This document shows positions 48,340-61,537 of a stretch of DNA of 64,000 nucleotides, one piece after another. The stretch is from Climacium dendroides (taxonomy: Eukaryota > Streptophyta > Bryopsida > Hypnales > Climaciaceae). The DNA is taken from NCBI GenBank assembly GCA_950106755.1, contig OX467091.1:9069538-9133537 (forward strand), written 5' to 3'. How positions within the stretch are numbered: position 1 is the stretch's first letter; each line of letters starts with the position of its first letter. Below the pieces are notes generated by a model. It made no database searches, was not told the origin of the DNA, and worked only from the letters and a program-made list of their open reading frames with translations. The translations under genes were made by a program, and so were the position numbers.

Positions 48340-51300
48340 TTACCAGCCATCCAGCCAGGGAGGGTCATCTTCATCCGGCCGGAGGTCGAACACTTGGTAG
48401 CTGTCGTCCACGGGAAGGAAGTCGATGGCCAGTTGCAGGCGAGTCATGATCTCGGAAGGAACCTCCACGGTGCAGTCCAGTAGCTTGTCAAAGTTTATAC
48501 CACGGAACCACGGGTGCTCCCTTATGGCCGAAGCTCCCTGACTGTCGCAACCCAGTCTCCGGCTTGGATCCACCACAAGCAACTGCAACACACGGGACCA
48601 TGAGATAAGGACCACATGAATAATAACACATCCAAAGATGTAAATTAGTCCACAAACTCGTATACTGTGCTAATGCAGAGACCCTTCAACTAATTCAGGG
48701 CTCCCCTCTCGTCGTCAACATTTGGTTTCACCCAAAAACATCCACTATTGCAGTAATGCAATTATGTGGCTACACGCACAAATAGGATCTTACGATCTAG
48801 AATGTTCACAAGCCTGAAAGGAGAATTCACCTTGTCGATCAGGTCTCGAGCTTCAGGGCTGAAACTTGGAGGGAATGTCAGTTGTCGACGAGCGATTCTC
48901 CCGAAAATCTCGAGCTCGTTGTCTCGCCATGACCCAAATGGAAGCTCCGTTTGCAACATGAAGTACATGAGCACGCCTACCGCCCACCTGCAATGTTTGA
49001 TCGAATTCTTTAGACCACCCACTCACCAATGTCCACACAACTGCCTTTCCATACGTACGTGAACTCTACGCTTGCAACCTCACGTATCACATCGGGAGAA
49101 CAGCATCCCGGAGTAAGAAGCTGCTGAATTAGGACATTGCCCATGAACAAATGCGAGATTTAACACCTAAAATATCAGCAACGTTACCTGCTGTGTACTT
49201 TCATATTACAAACGGATAATGACAAGCATAAGGAACCGAGTGGCGTACCAGTCAGAAGCCAAGCCATGACCTTGACCTTGAATGATCTCTGGTGCTAAGA
49301 AATCAGCCATGCCACAAACGGTGAAAGTGCGCTCATCGCTCATTTGCTTTGCAAATCTAAAATCGATCAACTGCAACCACCAAAAGCGTCGAATCAGTCG
49401 ACGCCTCCAAGCAACCACAAGCTCCGGATACTGTCCAGAGCTGCAAAGCGAAAATCTACAAAAGAAAAAGGATGTGATGATGAAGTGAGAACAAGTCACA
49501 ACTCCAAGTACCTGAAGACGACCCTTCCGATCAATCATCAGAACATCCGGTGAAATGCCACGATATACTACACCATCCTGCATTTCCCAATTCGAAATCG
49601 AAATCATTAGAGTCTGTCAAAAACGATGGATCAGGTTTAACATTCTTGAAAAAAGATGGAAACGTCTTGGGCCCAACTGCTAATTCGAGGAAGAATCAGG
49701 ATATCCAAGATGCTCCAATTCAGACATCTACTTTGATACTAACAGATCGAGTTCAAGAATAAAAACAGTGGTACTCCGCCAGCTTCTGTAGTCAAGAGTA
49801 GTTACTGATAACTACAGTGCAACTACGGGGAAAAGTGTGAGTGGTCATAACTACTCTACAGTAATATGGTTCCCATGTACATTGAATGCACAAAAAAAGA
49901 AGCCTGTTATGATCTTGCATAGCATGAAAGGGTGGAATGTTCTGCAATGGTGTCATCTAGTGAATAAAAATGAGTGACTTTGCAATATAAAAAGACCAGG
50001 GTGGGTGATGCAAGAAAGAAGGAAATTAAACACACCTTATGCAGAAGCTCAATTGCTAACACCACATTGGCCACAAGAAACTGTGAAGAATGCTCGTCCA
50101 GAGGTGACCGCAGTAGAAGCTCCAGAGGTCCAGCTAACACGCAATTCAGAACAAGGGCCACACTGTCGCTGTCAATGGGAGTCGCCAACAGATGCGGCAC
50201 AAAAGGAGATGGCCTCAACTGCTTGAAAAGAGCTCTCTCCTGCAGGACTTGGTTTTCTCGGCCCAGTCTCTGAACCTTCCGTCTTTGGTACCTCTTCATG
50301 CTCACCACGTCCTCTGCATCCATTACAAATCCAGAGATCATCACAAATGAACTCCTCAAAAATAAAGCTCCACGTTTTGTGAGAAAGATGTAAACGAGAT
50401 CCTCCAATGTGTAGTACTGCAGAGTCTGTAGTTAGTGTGCAAAAACTGTCACTTTTCATTCAAAGTTCACATAAAAACAGGCGCTTCACAATGTGGCTCA
50501 AGCATCAGTTGAGCATTCCAATTGGTTAAGAGTTGACCAACTTTCCCTTTGTATTGTCATTGTATTTGAAGATTACTTTCACAAAGAATACAACCTATGT
50601 CTCACCTGATTTCTTGCAGAGAACCACCCCAACCTCACAACAATCGGTTGAGTAAACAGTTTCTTGCCAATCCTGGCAAAAAAAAATCTCATTAGCAGCT
50701 ATCGTTTCTTGTCTCCGATTCAAAGAGGAAAAGACTCCAAAATTGACTTCACCTCAAACCAACACACCCTATCAAACTAGCTAATGAATTTCATGGACAT
50801 ACCAAATCCTTCAGTGTAATTTTCTGGAACGTAATTTCATCCACCTCCGCCAGTTGCAATCTCCGCAGATGGGACATTTTCTCCATGTACCTGTCAAAGC
50901 CGCATCCACAACTTCAATCAGCAAAGCCATCTCCTCATCAACAACTGACAACCAATTCCCATTCTTGAGCATCAATAACACAAAAGTACGATTCAAAAAG
51001 CTGTAAAGAAAAGCATTAGGTTGTTGCTCCAGTCTCTTACTTTGCATCTTCCTTCAGAATCATGCTTAGTGGTCCAACAGCTTCTTCGAAGGCTTGCCGT
51101 GTAATATACCAGCATTCCACATCAGTGACAGCCACTACTGTGATAGCTTTAGCGGGTGCCTTCGTCAGCACCCAGTCACCAAAATACTTCACTTGAGGTG
51201 CACCGCGGCCATGATCAACTTGGTCGATGAAGGCACACCTCTCGCCTGTCCACTCTAGGCTCGCCCTGGGTAACTGAAACTCCCCAGTATCACCATTGTC

Positions 51301-54300
51301 ACCGTCATGGTAGGTCAGATGTACGTCGCCTCTGTTGACAACGTAGAATGCTTCGAGCCTCTCGTTCTACAAAAGAAAAACACTTGGCTTGTAAGCACAA
51401 CAGCCTTGGAAATTTTTCCAGCGTTGCAAACAGGATGTCGAGGCCTGAATGCTAGTGAGCTTCTTAATGATTCAATTCAATTCCTAACGATATGGAAGTG
51501 CATATTCCTAACTTAAAAAGAACCATGACAACCATAAGAAATTATTACGGAACAAACGCTAAACACTCTCTGTTGCCGGTAAGGATTCAGGTACTCACCC
51601 CGTCCACTATCACTTGACCCTCCTGAAAAAACACTTCCGTCAAAGCTTCTGACAAGCTGTGCAGACGTGACAAGGATAACTTGGAAAATATTTCCACCGA
51701 TCGTAAGATCTTCAGCGACGGCCGTTTCATGTATTTCATCAACAAAACACCTCGGAAAGCTTCCCTCTCCAACACCCAAAGGCTACCATTCGTAGCTGCT
51801 CGGATAGTTGCCTGTCCTGGTTTATTATACCTGCAGTATCATACACCTCCATGCGGTCAAAGGTTACGCACACTACAAGAAACGACATGGCGATGTTACG
51901 TTGGACGTCATTGTTACATTGGACGTCATTGTTGACATAAAAGCATTGGTTGTTACATTAAATGTCCAACAAAATCCGTCTAATTAGACATGGGTTTCTT
52001 ATAGTGAAAAACTGAAAATACGCAAAGAATTTATAAGTCTGAGTGAATAGTCCAGTTAGTAGGGTGTCTATGTCCTCTTAAGCTGAAACCAATTAGAAAC
52101 TGTAATTCAATATTATGTGTAGACCATAGCTGTAAAATCAGAACACGTAACCTAGATGAAAAATTGCCATTCACAAGAGATGAGAAAATTACATGAGTGC
52201 AAGCTCTCCAAAGCAGGGATTTGTGTTTGCATTATATACATGGATCACCTTCCCCAAATCCTGAGCAACACCACCTCCGGTCTGAAACATACACACCCCA
52301 TCTGGCTTGTAAGCTTCTGAAGTAGGAAGTGAAAAAATTTGAAACTCCATCCTTTATTATACCTCTTACTATTTCATGGGTCACAGTACGATGCTCATAT
52401 GACTGTCTGAGTGCACAAGAGAGAAAAATAACTCCCATGTCAGGAACTTTGGAAAGTTGGTTGAAAACCTCAGAAAATGTGGCTTCAAATTCTCCAGATT
52501 CAACTATGTAGAAAAGATCGCTCTCGAAGCCCTGAAAACATGTCCCACTTCTCTGGTGAGACAAACTGCAAGCAAGAGTACCGGAATACTCAGAATACTC
52601 GTAATACGTAAAGAAATCCACAAACATAAGCACTTTCAAATATCATATCATGTGCTGAGAGAAACAAGACGCTCTACCTGTCGAATTATGACTTCACCAG
52701 CATTCACTTCCACCACATCCATGCATTCAATCAGTGTCATCCGTTGCTTCTCTGTCAAACTTTGGAACAAGAAGTTCCCTTGCAGAGCCTGCTTAATCTG
52801 TGCCTGTACTCGGAAAAGAAATATAGATGGGCGAAATTTTAATCCATATCAAAGACACAGATGCGTTCCTTGCAAAAACTAGGTCGCTTGAAATTACCAA
52901 AACAGGATTGGCAGATAAAATTTCCTTTGAGTCCCGAAATTAAAAAATAAAAAGTTCACTTTGGAAGCGACTACTCAATTACAGAATCAGAACATGTTTC
53001 TTTCGATCATTCAAAAATGTAGGCATGACTACTTCTCTGTATTGGTACATTTCTTACCTTCCTTGAATCCTCCAAAATGATTCATTTCAACGACTACAGA
53101 TATGCAACCGGTCACTTTTGATAATTTAGGGGTTAATTCATGAATTTAAAAGTTTTGGTGGCCCAAGTCTAGCACTGCCAAAGTAGTTCCGATTCACGTG
53201 AAAATGAGCTGTAAAGAAATACCATAACACTGAGAGAATGCTTGGCTAAAAGCCACTGCAGCAATACAATCCACTGAATTTGTGCTCAGCCCGATAAAAC
53301 GCCCTCAATGGCACAAAATTCTAATAACCTTGAAGGAATTCAACGGTACACACCTCTTCCTCTGGAGTTTTTATATGAGGCTCGGTTGCAGGCACCCAAG
53401 GTTCGTCAGGATCCAAAGAAGCTTCAATAGCACGAGCTTTGACCCTTGAAAAATCTTGACGAACGGGTCGACTGCCTTTGAATACATCCCTATTGCTTCG
53501 CAATGGGGACTTGGTTCCCACCTTTGTAGGCATCACGGGTGACTCTCTGTAATAGGGCTGGATCGCCATATTCACCTGGTTTCAGAAAACCCACGGGAAA
53601 TCATGAGCAATGCGACCCTAAAATCATCACAACGCTTCATCCACACCTTTCAAATTATCGAAATCATGGCTCCCAATGCACAACCAGCAAGACCAACAAA
53701 TGCACAAATAGTACTTCCGTAAAAAGAGTTCCAGGGGATATACGTCATCGAGGTTATCAATGTGCACAACAATGATCGTGATGTCATCAGTCCGAGTCTC
53801 AAACTGCAGCCATAGCCGGTAGGACTCTGCCACAATTGCAGCACAAGCTTCCTTTGGATCACTGTACTTCGCAACCTGTTGCAAAAGTGTGGAAAAACAT
53901 TTAGTATTCATAAGCTCCATAGCTTACTAACTTGTTCAATTTTTCTTATAATAGGAATATCCAAAATCCTGCACGTACCATGTCAACCACAGTCTGGCTG
54001 TTGATGAACTCAAACACACCATCACTTGCAATGATGAAGAACGGATGCTTCGACGTGAGCTCCATCACCAGAACTTCCGGCACTGCAACAACGCCAATTT
54101 CCTCCGCAGCGCTGTCTCCGATGCTCCGCGTGAACGCGGTCCCAGGAAACATTCCATTCTGCACCCACAGTCGTGGAGGATCACCGTCGTCATCATCCTC
54201 ACCACCCCAACACCTCACATCCGGATCCTTCAACCCTTCCAGCTGATCAAGCGTCAAAATTCTCGCGCCCGCAGCTTTGACTCTAGCACATTCATCTTCC

Positions 54301-55331
54301 CGGAATGGCGTCTGATCAGTTGACAAATTCGCAGCCACCAGATTGTTTCCCCTTCTCTCTGCAATCACAGCTCGCGAATCGCCCACATTCGCCGCATACA
54401 GCGTCCGGCCGCGCACTAGCACCGTGATCGCCGTCGTACCGCTCATGGAATCATCCACGTTGCTAGAATGATGCAACTGCGTGTTGGTGGACAAAAAAGC
54501 CTCGTGGAACGCTTGCACAGGATCACTGTGGTAGTGCCGGTTGCGCAGCAGATTCTCGCACAGCTGCTTCCTCACGAACTGCGAGCACTGCGTCCCAAAC
54601 TCACCGTGCCCATCAAAAACTCCGAAGAAGTGATCGTCGGGGCTGCCCCCGAAGAGCGTGTGCGCGCAGAAGCTGTCCTGGTTGGCCTTGTCCAGCGCCT
54701 CCGGGTAGTACCCACGCTGCGTCAAGTACGAGAAGCGCAGCTCGAAGTTCCCGTCGGGCACTCGCACCACGCGCGAGCCGGTTGCAGGCAAGTACTGATC
54801 GGAGATGCGAGACAAACGCGAAATGCCGAGATCGAGGTCCAGCGTCTCCAATAAATCCTTCGAGCTCGGAATGTCCCTGCGCGCAGAGCCGACTTCGTAA
54901 GGCGAGTCCGTTTTCGACGCGCCGCCCGCGTCCACCTGTTTGAACACGCCCGAGGAGGATTTTTGCTTGGGCGTCCCGCTTTCTGACCTAGTCTTGGGCG
55001 TCCCCGACTTCGACTTCGGCTTCGGCAACCCGTGGCTCAGTTTGCTACCCAACTTCGGCGTGCCCACTTCACCTTTCGAGCGCGGCGTGTTCGCTTCGGA
55101 CAATAGCTTCGGCGTCGCAACACGCGAATTGGGCTTACTGTCGCGCCCGGCGGGCAAGCACATTTGCATCGTCAAGACATCGCCGAACGCGTCGTCGTCG
55201 CTGCTATCCGACGTGAGCACGTCGTCCACTTCCTCCAACTTGCTCGCGACGGCCGCCTCTTGCTGCTGCTGCTGCTGCTGCTTGGCCTCGCGACGCTCCG
55301 CCCCCGCCCGCTTGCCATTAACGCACCCCAT
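48340..55331 (-). CDS. PP2C / cyclic-nucleotide-binding / protein kinase fusion (plant PKG-like)
   Basis: Fifteen exons (minus): 55331-53979, 53875-53744, 53575-53354, 52803-52678, 52531-52469, 52281-52193, 51830-51599, 51366-51041, 50890-50803, 50672-50606, 50313-50036, 49577-49512, 49370-49249, 48987-48831 and 48582-48340. The start MGCVNGKRA is a classic N-myristoylation/palmitoylation signal, implying membrane attachment. A PP2C phosphatase follows a Ser/Lys-rich region: FFGVFDGHGEFG, TLYAANVGDSRAV, TRSIGDSAAEEIG, FFIIASDGVFEFI. Two CNB domains follow (FYIVESGEF...CFGELALMYNKPGQATIRA, then FYVVNRGDVHLTY...YFGDWVL), then a kinase domain (SMKRYQRRKV, ADFLAPEIIQGQGHGLASDW, YFMLQTELPFGSW, SRRLGC). 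Arabidopsis At2g20050 and the rice PKG have the same order. The kinase has YRGISPD for HRD and DFRFAK for DFG, and the first CNB pocket has Gln where cNMP binders have Arg. The phosphatase metal-binding residues look intact. Confidence 0.93.
51871..52006. mobile_element. 136-bp CACTA-type MITE in an intron of the PP2C/CNB/kinase gene
   Basis: Begins CACTACAAGAAA and ends TTTCTTATAGTG. It holds a duplicated TTGGACGTCATTGTT motif and TTGACATAAAAGCATTGGTT, closely like the internal part of the MITE at 20472-20700. It sits inside the intron between 52193 and 51830. Flanking triplets (GCA and AAA) do not match, so the target duplication is lost or was altered. Confidence 0.8.
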
Positions 55332-57405
55332 GGTGTCATCCAAGCGCACAAACGCAAAGACGCACTACCAGAGTGCACAACCACATACTCCTACTACACC
55401 GAAACCCCCCACATTGGCGACCGAATTCGTCGCTCTGTATCTGTCGAAGCCCTCTTTAAAACGAACCCAAACACCCACATTGCACCCCAAAACAAACAAG
55501 CTCCTTGCTTTCCAACACCCAGGAGATTCTGCCCTTGCGAAATTCACGAATTCAGGGGGGGCTGCATTCCAATTCGAGCTCTCGCAGCGTGTGACACCAG
55601 CTTCGCAAAGCAAAAACGGACGTGGGGAAGCTTGTAAACTTCCACTGAGTTCTGTCGGTTGAAGGTGCATCCCTTCGAAGCTTGAAGTTCAAAGAGCAAC
55701 AGGAGGCGTTTTGACCGCCACCAGAGCGTGAATCCCACTGGGAGGAAGCCCAATCTCCAATTGTTGTGATGAAGGGAGGGGTGCGTATCCAAGGTCCAGG
55801 GGAGGAGGGCGTGACGGTGGTGATGGACGCTCTGGTCCCGCGATGGTGGGAGTGGGGCTCCCCCTCCTTCTTCCTTCTTCAAGCTTGGCTCTTGCGTCTT
55901 TGTTCCCGCTCTTATAAGACTCTACTGTTTAGTAGTTTTAATTAATTTATTATTAAGCACAGGTAGAGGAAACTTGCCAATCACCACACAGAACTAAATT
56001 TCAAACTTGCATGTTTTGAAATTTGGCTTATTAAATGTCGTGTCGAGATTCATTTTCAAAAGATAGAATAGAACGCAAAAAAAATTCTTTCCACAAATTT
56101 TTTGCAATTTAAAGGCGATGAAGTTGAAATCTAGTTAAAAATTCCTTGCAACCCTCCACTACGCAATGTGTAATCACTGTGCAATGACACAAAATTATGT
56201 TCCTATAGCAATTAATTTGGTAGTTGAATTGTGTAGTTATTGTTTGGTAATTGGATTTGTGCAGTAAATGGCAAGTTTATTCTAGTCATCCAAACACTCT
56301 GAGTATTAGGCCAATAAGTGCATTCTTTATTTCTATAACTTTTTAAATTTGTAGTATCCTTACAAGGTTAAGTTGCACTATAATGTACAGTAGAGGGCCC
56401 ACTTTAAGGTAGAAGTGTTTGAGATAACTATGCCTAAAATCAACACCTTCCTAGAACAGACATCTATATATTTGTTAGAGTTTAGAGTTGGTTTTAGAAA
56501 CACCTATTCTCAATACTTTGAAAATCATAGTATATTCCTACAGTGTTCAAAAAATTCATTTTGAAAGTATCTAGAATCTTCTTTTGACTTCCCAAAAGAC
56601 TCCACAAAAAATAATTCAATGTAGTAATGGTACCATGGTGAATTGTTTATTTTGTTAGTTTTAGGTGTACTTACCTTATCACCATCTCTTAAGCAATTCT
56701 ACTAAAAGCAAGGCACCCAAAAAGCACCACTTTTTTACAAATGCATATCTATTTTATTTTTAAAATGCACATTATTTTGTTTTATGAATGCATATTTATT
56801 CTATTTTACAAATGCATAGTTCAAATTGGTATTAACATTGCTACCTTATATTTGGACTCATTTATTCGGCTTACATCAAAAACTACAAAATCAATCATTA
56901 TGATTGTTTGGCATTTTAACACATAAATCATTTTTTGAATTTTTGCACAATTTTAATTATATCTTTGTATGAATATGAAATTTACTTCAATTATTTTCAT
57001 CAAAATGGTTATATAAGAAGATTTTGTTTTGAAGATTTAGATATCACTTTAGATCAAATGAGAAGCTATTTGAATGAAATATTGGGTGGTTGCAAAAAAG
57101 ACCAACCATTTTTTGTAGCATTTTGCAAAAAAACTCGATTTCAAATGATTAGTACTGCGAGTACCTTGTAGCGGAACAATCTTAGTTGTTGATAAAAGTA
57201 TTGTTGCAAATACTATGAACTACTTCAAAGTATATATTGAAACAATATTATATGAAAAAAAAATTGTCACAGAAAATAGATACAATGAGGTATTAATGAA
57301 TAATAAGTAGAAAATTATGAATAAAAAAGCTAAAAATTGGCCATATGTAAGGACTTGGTGGTGAACAAATTTCACCAAAGAATGAAGTCAAAACATCTTC
57401 AATGT
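55332..57405. other. Upstream region of the fusion gene, then AT-rich DNA
   Basis: From 55332 to about 55920 the sequence is GC-richer and likely promoter and leader of the fusion gene. From 55920 on it becomes AT-rich. Imperfect ATGCATATYTATTYTATTTT repeats occur at 56741-56810. No protein-coding pattern is convincing. Confidence 0.5.
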
Positions 57406-57671
57406 TTAACCCCTGTGCATTAGGGCAGACGTTTTTCAAATGTTGAGGATTGAAACTCTGTAAAAAGCGCGTGCATCAAATACTATAAGCTTCTAATCCG
57501 AACGGTGGATTGCCATGCAATTTGCAGATCTCCACTCATGCGCTAGTTAAGTTCCCGATGCAACGATCAACTTTTCAACAAAGCAATATACTTTAAATAG
57601 TCATCGTTTCTTCACAAGGGCCCCAGAAGTAGGTTACTTTAGCCATTTGTAATCTGACGCACAGGGGTTAA
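57406..57671. mobile_element. 258-bp MITE-like element with TTAA flanks and CCCC termini (piggyBac-like)
   Basis: TTAA (57406-57409) is followed by CCCCTGTGC. The other end reads GCACAGGGG followed by TTAA (57668-57671). The 9-bp inverted termini starting CCC and the exact TTAA duplication are the hallmarks of piggyBac-superfamily insertions. The interior is more GC-rich than its surroundings and has no coding capacity. Confidence 0.6.
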
Positions 57672-60600
57672 AGATATATGCCAAAAAGTCTTGTTTGAAT
57701 GAATGTGGAAGACATAAAATAATATACTTTTAAATGCCCCTTAGTAAGCACATGCGTATCTATTGCGGGAACAAACTACAAAAATTTCAAGTTTATGTCA
57801 TTAATTTGGGATACTCCCTCATACTAAGAACCCCTATTCCTCAAAGTATAACAAATTAGCAAAATTGAATTTTAAATATAAAGTATTTTTTAATTTTTGA
57901 AGAAAGAGAATATTATTACAATCAAGTTGTCCATCTCCAATAAAAATTTCAAGTTCATCAAGTTATAGAGGATGGCAACTCCATCACTCTAAATGGGACA
58001 CAAAATATTAACGGTCTTTTTTGGATTCACCCTATTGTCTAGAAGCAATCTATTCATCATCCATGATATGAACATTAAAGCATGACAAAATGAATTTTCT
58101 TTTCAATTACATAGTTGTTTATGTAGTGCTTATATAGTAATGTTCTTGCACCAAAAAATTAAGCCCAAATACAATTTGATATCTCTAATCCTTGCTCCAC
58201 TTATAAAAATATGGCCTAATTAGGGATGGCCAATCAGATTGTAAATTGACTAACTTCAAACCAAATTTGTGCCATAATATAAATATGTCTTAGTTACTAT
58301 TAGTTGAATGATATAATCTTCATTGTTGATTTTTTGTTTTTTAATTAGTCTAATATTACATTGTACTAAATTGTAGTCAATTGCACAAATGGTCAATAAA
58401 AAATTGAGTTGAGTTTTTAAATTGGAGTTTAGCTTTCAACCCTAAAGTTTAGGTTGGAATTGGACTAAAGTTTGGATTGGGGTTAGATTGGAGTTGGATT
58501 GTATTAGAGTTTATTTGAGTTTGCAATCCTTGTTGAAAATTCTTTGACTACAAACAACACAATAACATTGGTTAAATTTTTTCCTAAATAGAGGTGGAAG
58601 GCACCTTCAAATAAAGTAGTGAAAATTGTCAATCATATATAGGGACCACAAATTAAGGATTTAGTTGAAATGAGTCTTCCTATTTAGCTATTGATTGAAA
58701 TGATTTTCAACAAAGAAACACCAAAAAATTTCAACCCAAACCTTTGTATGATTTGTCTCCAAGTAAAAGTGTTGGTTGAAACTCTTGATTTGGTATGTAA
58801 TTAATTAAGTTGAAAGTTTTCAAAAATCAATGTCAAAAAGTACCAAATTACAAATAAATTAAGTAAAAAAAATTGTTTGGCTAATTAACTAACTAAGATA
58901 GGTATCTCTAACTATGACATTGATATTAACATCAACTTTATTTTGTTGCATCATATGATGTCACAAAGTGGTTTCATATTCAAAATATGAAATTGTTTTA
59001 CATGTATTATGATTAAATACATCAACAAACCTTAAAGTGTCCATTATAGATGTAGTTAAATTATCTCTACATTATGTTTCAAAAAATACATTATGCTATA
59101 TTTGTATACAACTAAATGACCTTCAATCCAAACATAATATTTGACCATTGTAGCAATCATTAATAAAATTGGAATCATTCATCGCCAAGTATCTATCCAA
59201 AATCAACTTAATAAATCTAAATATTAAATAAATATCAATTTCATACTATTCAATAATAATGCATTGAAATTAGAGCACAAATTTGGAAAATTTATCACTA
59301 AAATTTGATCTTATACAACTTTTATATACAAAATTCAAATACTTACATATTCTTAGAACTAATCTAAGGTTAAAGTAGATATACCTATTTCTACCCAATA
59401 TTCAATTCTACTCTTATGTACTAGTGGCATACACAAATGTATACCACAAATTAAGCACATGGATGAAAAAGAATTGATAACCCATAAAAGTCCTTGAGAG
59501 TAAGGTGAAATGTAGATTTTGAATTTTTTTGGCAAAATAAATTCTAACATGAGAAGAATTTAGACATAAAACCTTTATTTCTGTAAATTTTTCCTCTTCT
59601 TGTTCCCATAACTATATGAAATCGTTTAGAACCTTCGAATGTACAATAATCAAGAAATATCAAGTGACTATGCTAATCACATCTTTGAAGCACAAACTAT
59701 TTTTTTTAATTATTTGGATTAGTACTTCATCCCAAGGTGGTTTTTTCTTTTTTTTTGGAGAAGTGTAGAAGTGGCAACATATAAAAAAATGATGTAGCCC
59801 AATATTTCAATATTTATCTATATTTTGGATAGAACTATCTTTTCATTTACATATTTAGACGAGTTTAATTTAAAATTAGCAATTTCATCTTAATTTAATT
59901 TTCAAAAATTGGAATAACTTGGCATGATCATCATCCAAAATATCTTCAAATTTTTCCTTATTAATGGTTTAGTACTCTCCAATTATTTTTGGTGTTTGTA
60001 GGCATGTAAATGCCCTAAGAAAATCATTAATTCATTCATTTCTTGTAAGATCAACAATGTAGGATGCTAGACCCATCCTACAAATTAGGCCTAACAAGGT
60101 GAATTTTGTGTTTCCCAAGGTAATTGTGAAAAACAACCCCTTATTTTGTATTGTGTTAATTCTATACTCTTCACTTCTTTTACCTAATTTAGGACCTTTG
60201 ATTGCAAATACGAATTCAAAATTTGCAAATTTTATCAGATGTGGCAAATTTATAAAATTTATGTTTTTTCTATGGTAAGTTTGCCCTGTTGGGCCTAGTT
60301 TGTAGGACGGGTTTAGAGTCCTACTTTGGCAATAACTTCAATAAGCCCTTGAAAACATTCATAATCCACCCACCTACCTCAAACCTTCGTTCTTGTAAAT
60401 TGATCTTCTTTTTTCTTCTATCCTTGTCTATATGAACTCATTCAAATCTTAAGTTGTACAATAACCAAGAAGCTTAAAGTGACCACACTAGTTGCATCTT
60501 TGAAGAATAAACAAAAATCATTTTTTTTTACACATATTTGAATGTACAATACTTTGTCCTGATTTCTTGTATAGTCAATCAATCCAATACAATTAGTCAC
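57672..60600. other. AT-rich intergenic DNA, no gene seen
   Basis: Low-GC DNA with short open frames only. At 60325-60540 lies a copy of a dispersed segment containing TGAAAACATTCATAATCC and GACCACACTAGTTGCATCTT, which recurs at 62030-62250 and, in part, in the array at 62411-62870. Confidence 0.5.
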
Positions 60601-60673
60601 CCAATTCTACCATCTATAAGATCCTACCATTTGCACTAGGTTCCCATCCATTTCTGCAAAGTGTATAAGTTAT

Positions 60674-61537
60674 GTACAATACCTAACAACTCTCAATTGT
60701 CCAACCATTCAAAAGAAAATTACAAAATGTATCATATACTTCACATTTTTATCTTCCACAATTAAAATTCAATTCTTATACATTTTTTTATCACGTGTAT
60801 CAAATTTGGGCATTAAAAAGTTAAAACTCCATTTTTGGTGGTTTATTTCATTTAATATTCATAGTTTTACATGATAATTGATTGAAAACCACTGATGACA
60901 AATTTTTTAAATTTGATTGCAACTATACATACAAAACATCCATTTGAACATCTTTCCTTCAAAAAGCATCTCCAAAAAGTTTTAGAATCTCCTCACAATG
61001 GTTTCAATAGTTGGGATGACAATGTCCAAATTTTGAAAAATAGATATTTCTTCACTGTAGTTAGATTTTGCTCTTTGACCTTCACACTATCACTAATCTT
61101 GTACATTTGACCATGATGGTATAGTTGTTTTGCCAAAATCTTATTACAATAAAGAAATATCTATTTTTCAAAATTGGATGTTGTCACCTCAACTTTTGAA
61201 ACCTTTGTGAGGGAATTCTAAAACATTTTGGAGATGCTTTTTGAAGGAAAGATGTGCATATGGATGTTTCCTATGTATTGTTGCAATTAAATTTAAAAAA
61301 TTCATCAGTAATGGTTTTCAATCAATTATCATGTAAAACTATGAATTTTAAATGAAATAATTAACCAAAAATGGAGTTTCACTTTTTTAAAGCCCAAATT
61401 TGGTATGCTTGATCAAAATTGCATGAGAATTGAATGTTGATTTTGCAAGACAACAATGACAATCATATTATATACCATGCAAAATTCTTTTGAATGGTAG
61501 AATAGGGTGGACAATTGAGAGTTGTTGGATATTGTAC
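60674..61537. repeat. Long inverted repeat, about 390 bp per arm
   Basis: The left arm (60674 to about 61076) and right arm (about 61129 to 61537) are reverse complements with small indels. Landmark pairs: CAACTCTCAATTGTCCA at 60684 and its inverse at about 61511; TAGTTTTACATGATAATTGA and its inverse; CTTTCCTTCAAAAAGCATCT and its inverse; AAATAGATATTTCTT and its inverse beside a loop of about 50 bases. It could be a foldback transposon or a tail-to-tail duplication, and its transcript would form a long hairpin. Confidence 0.85.

Noticed and set aside
54940..55662. 240-codon plus-strand frame
   Set aside because: It is antisense to the first exon of the PP2C fusion gene, whose motifs are unambiguous.
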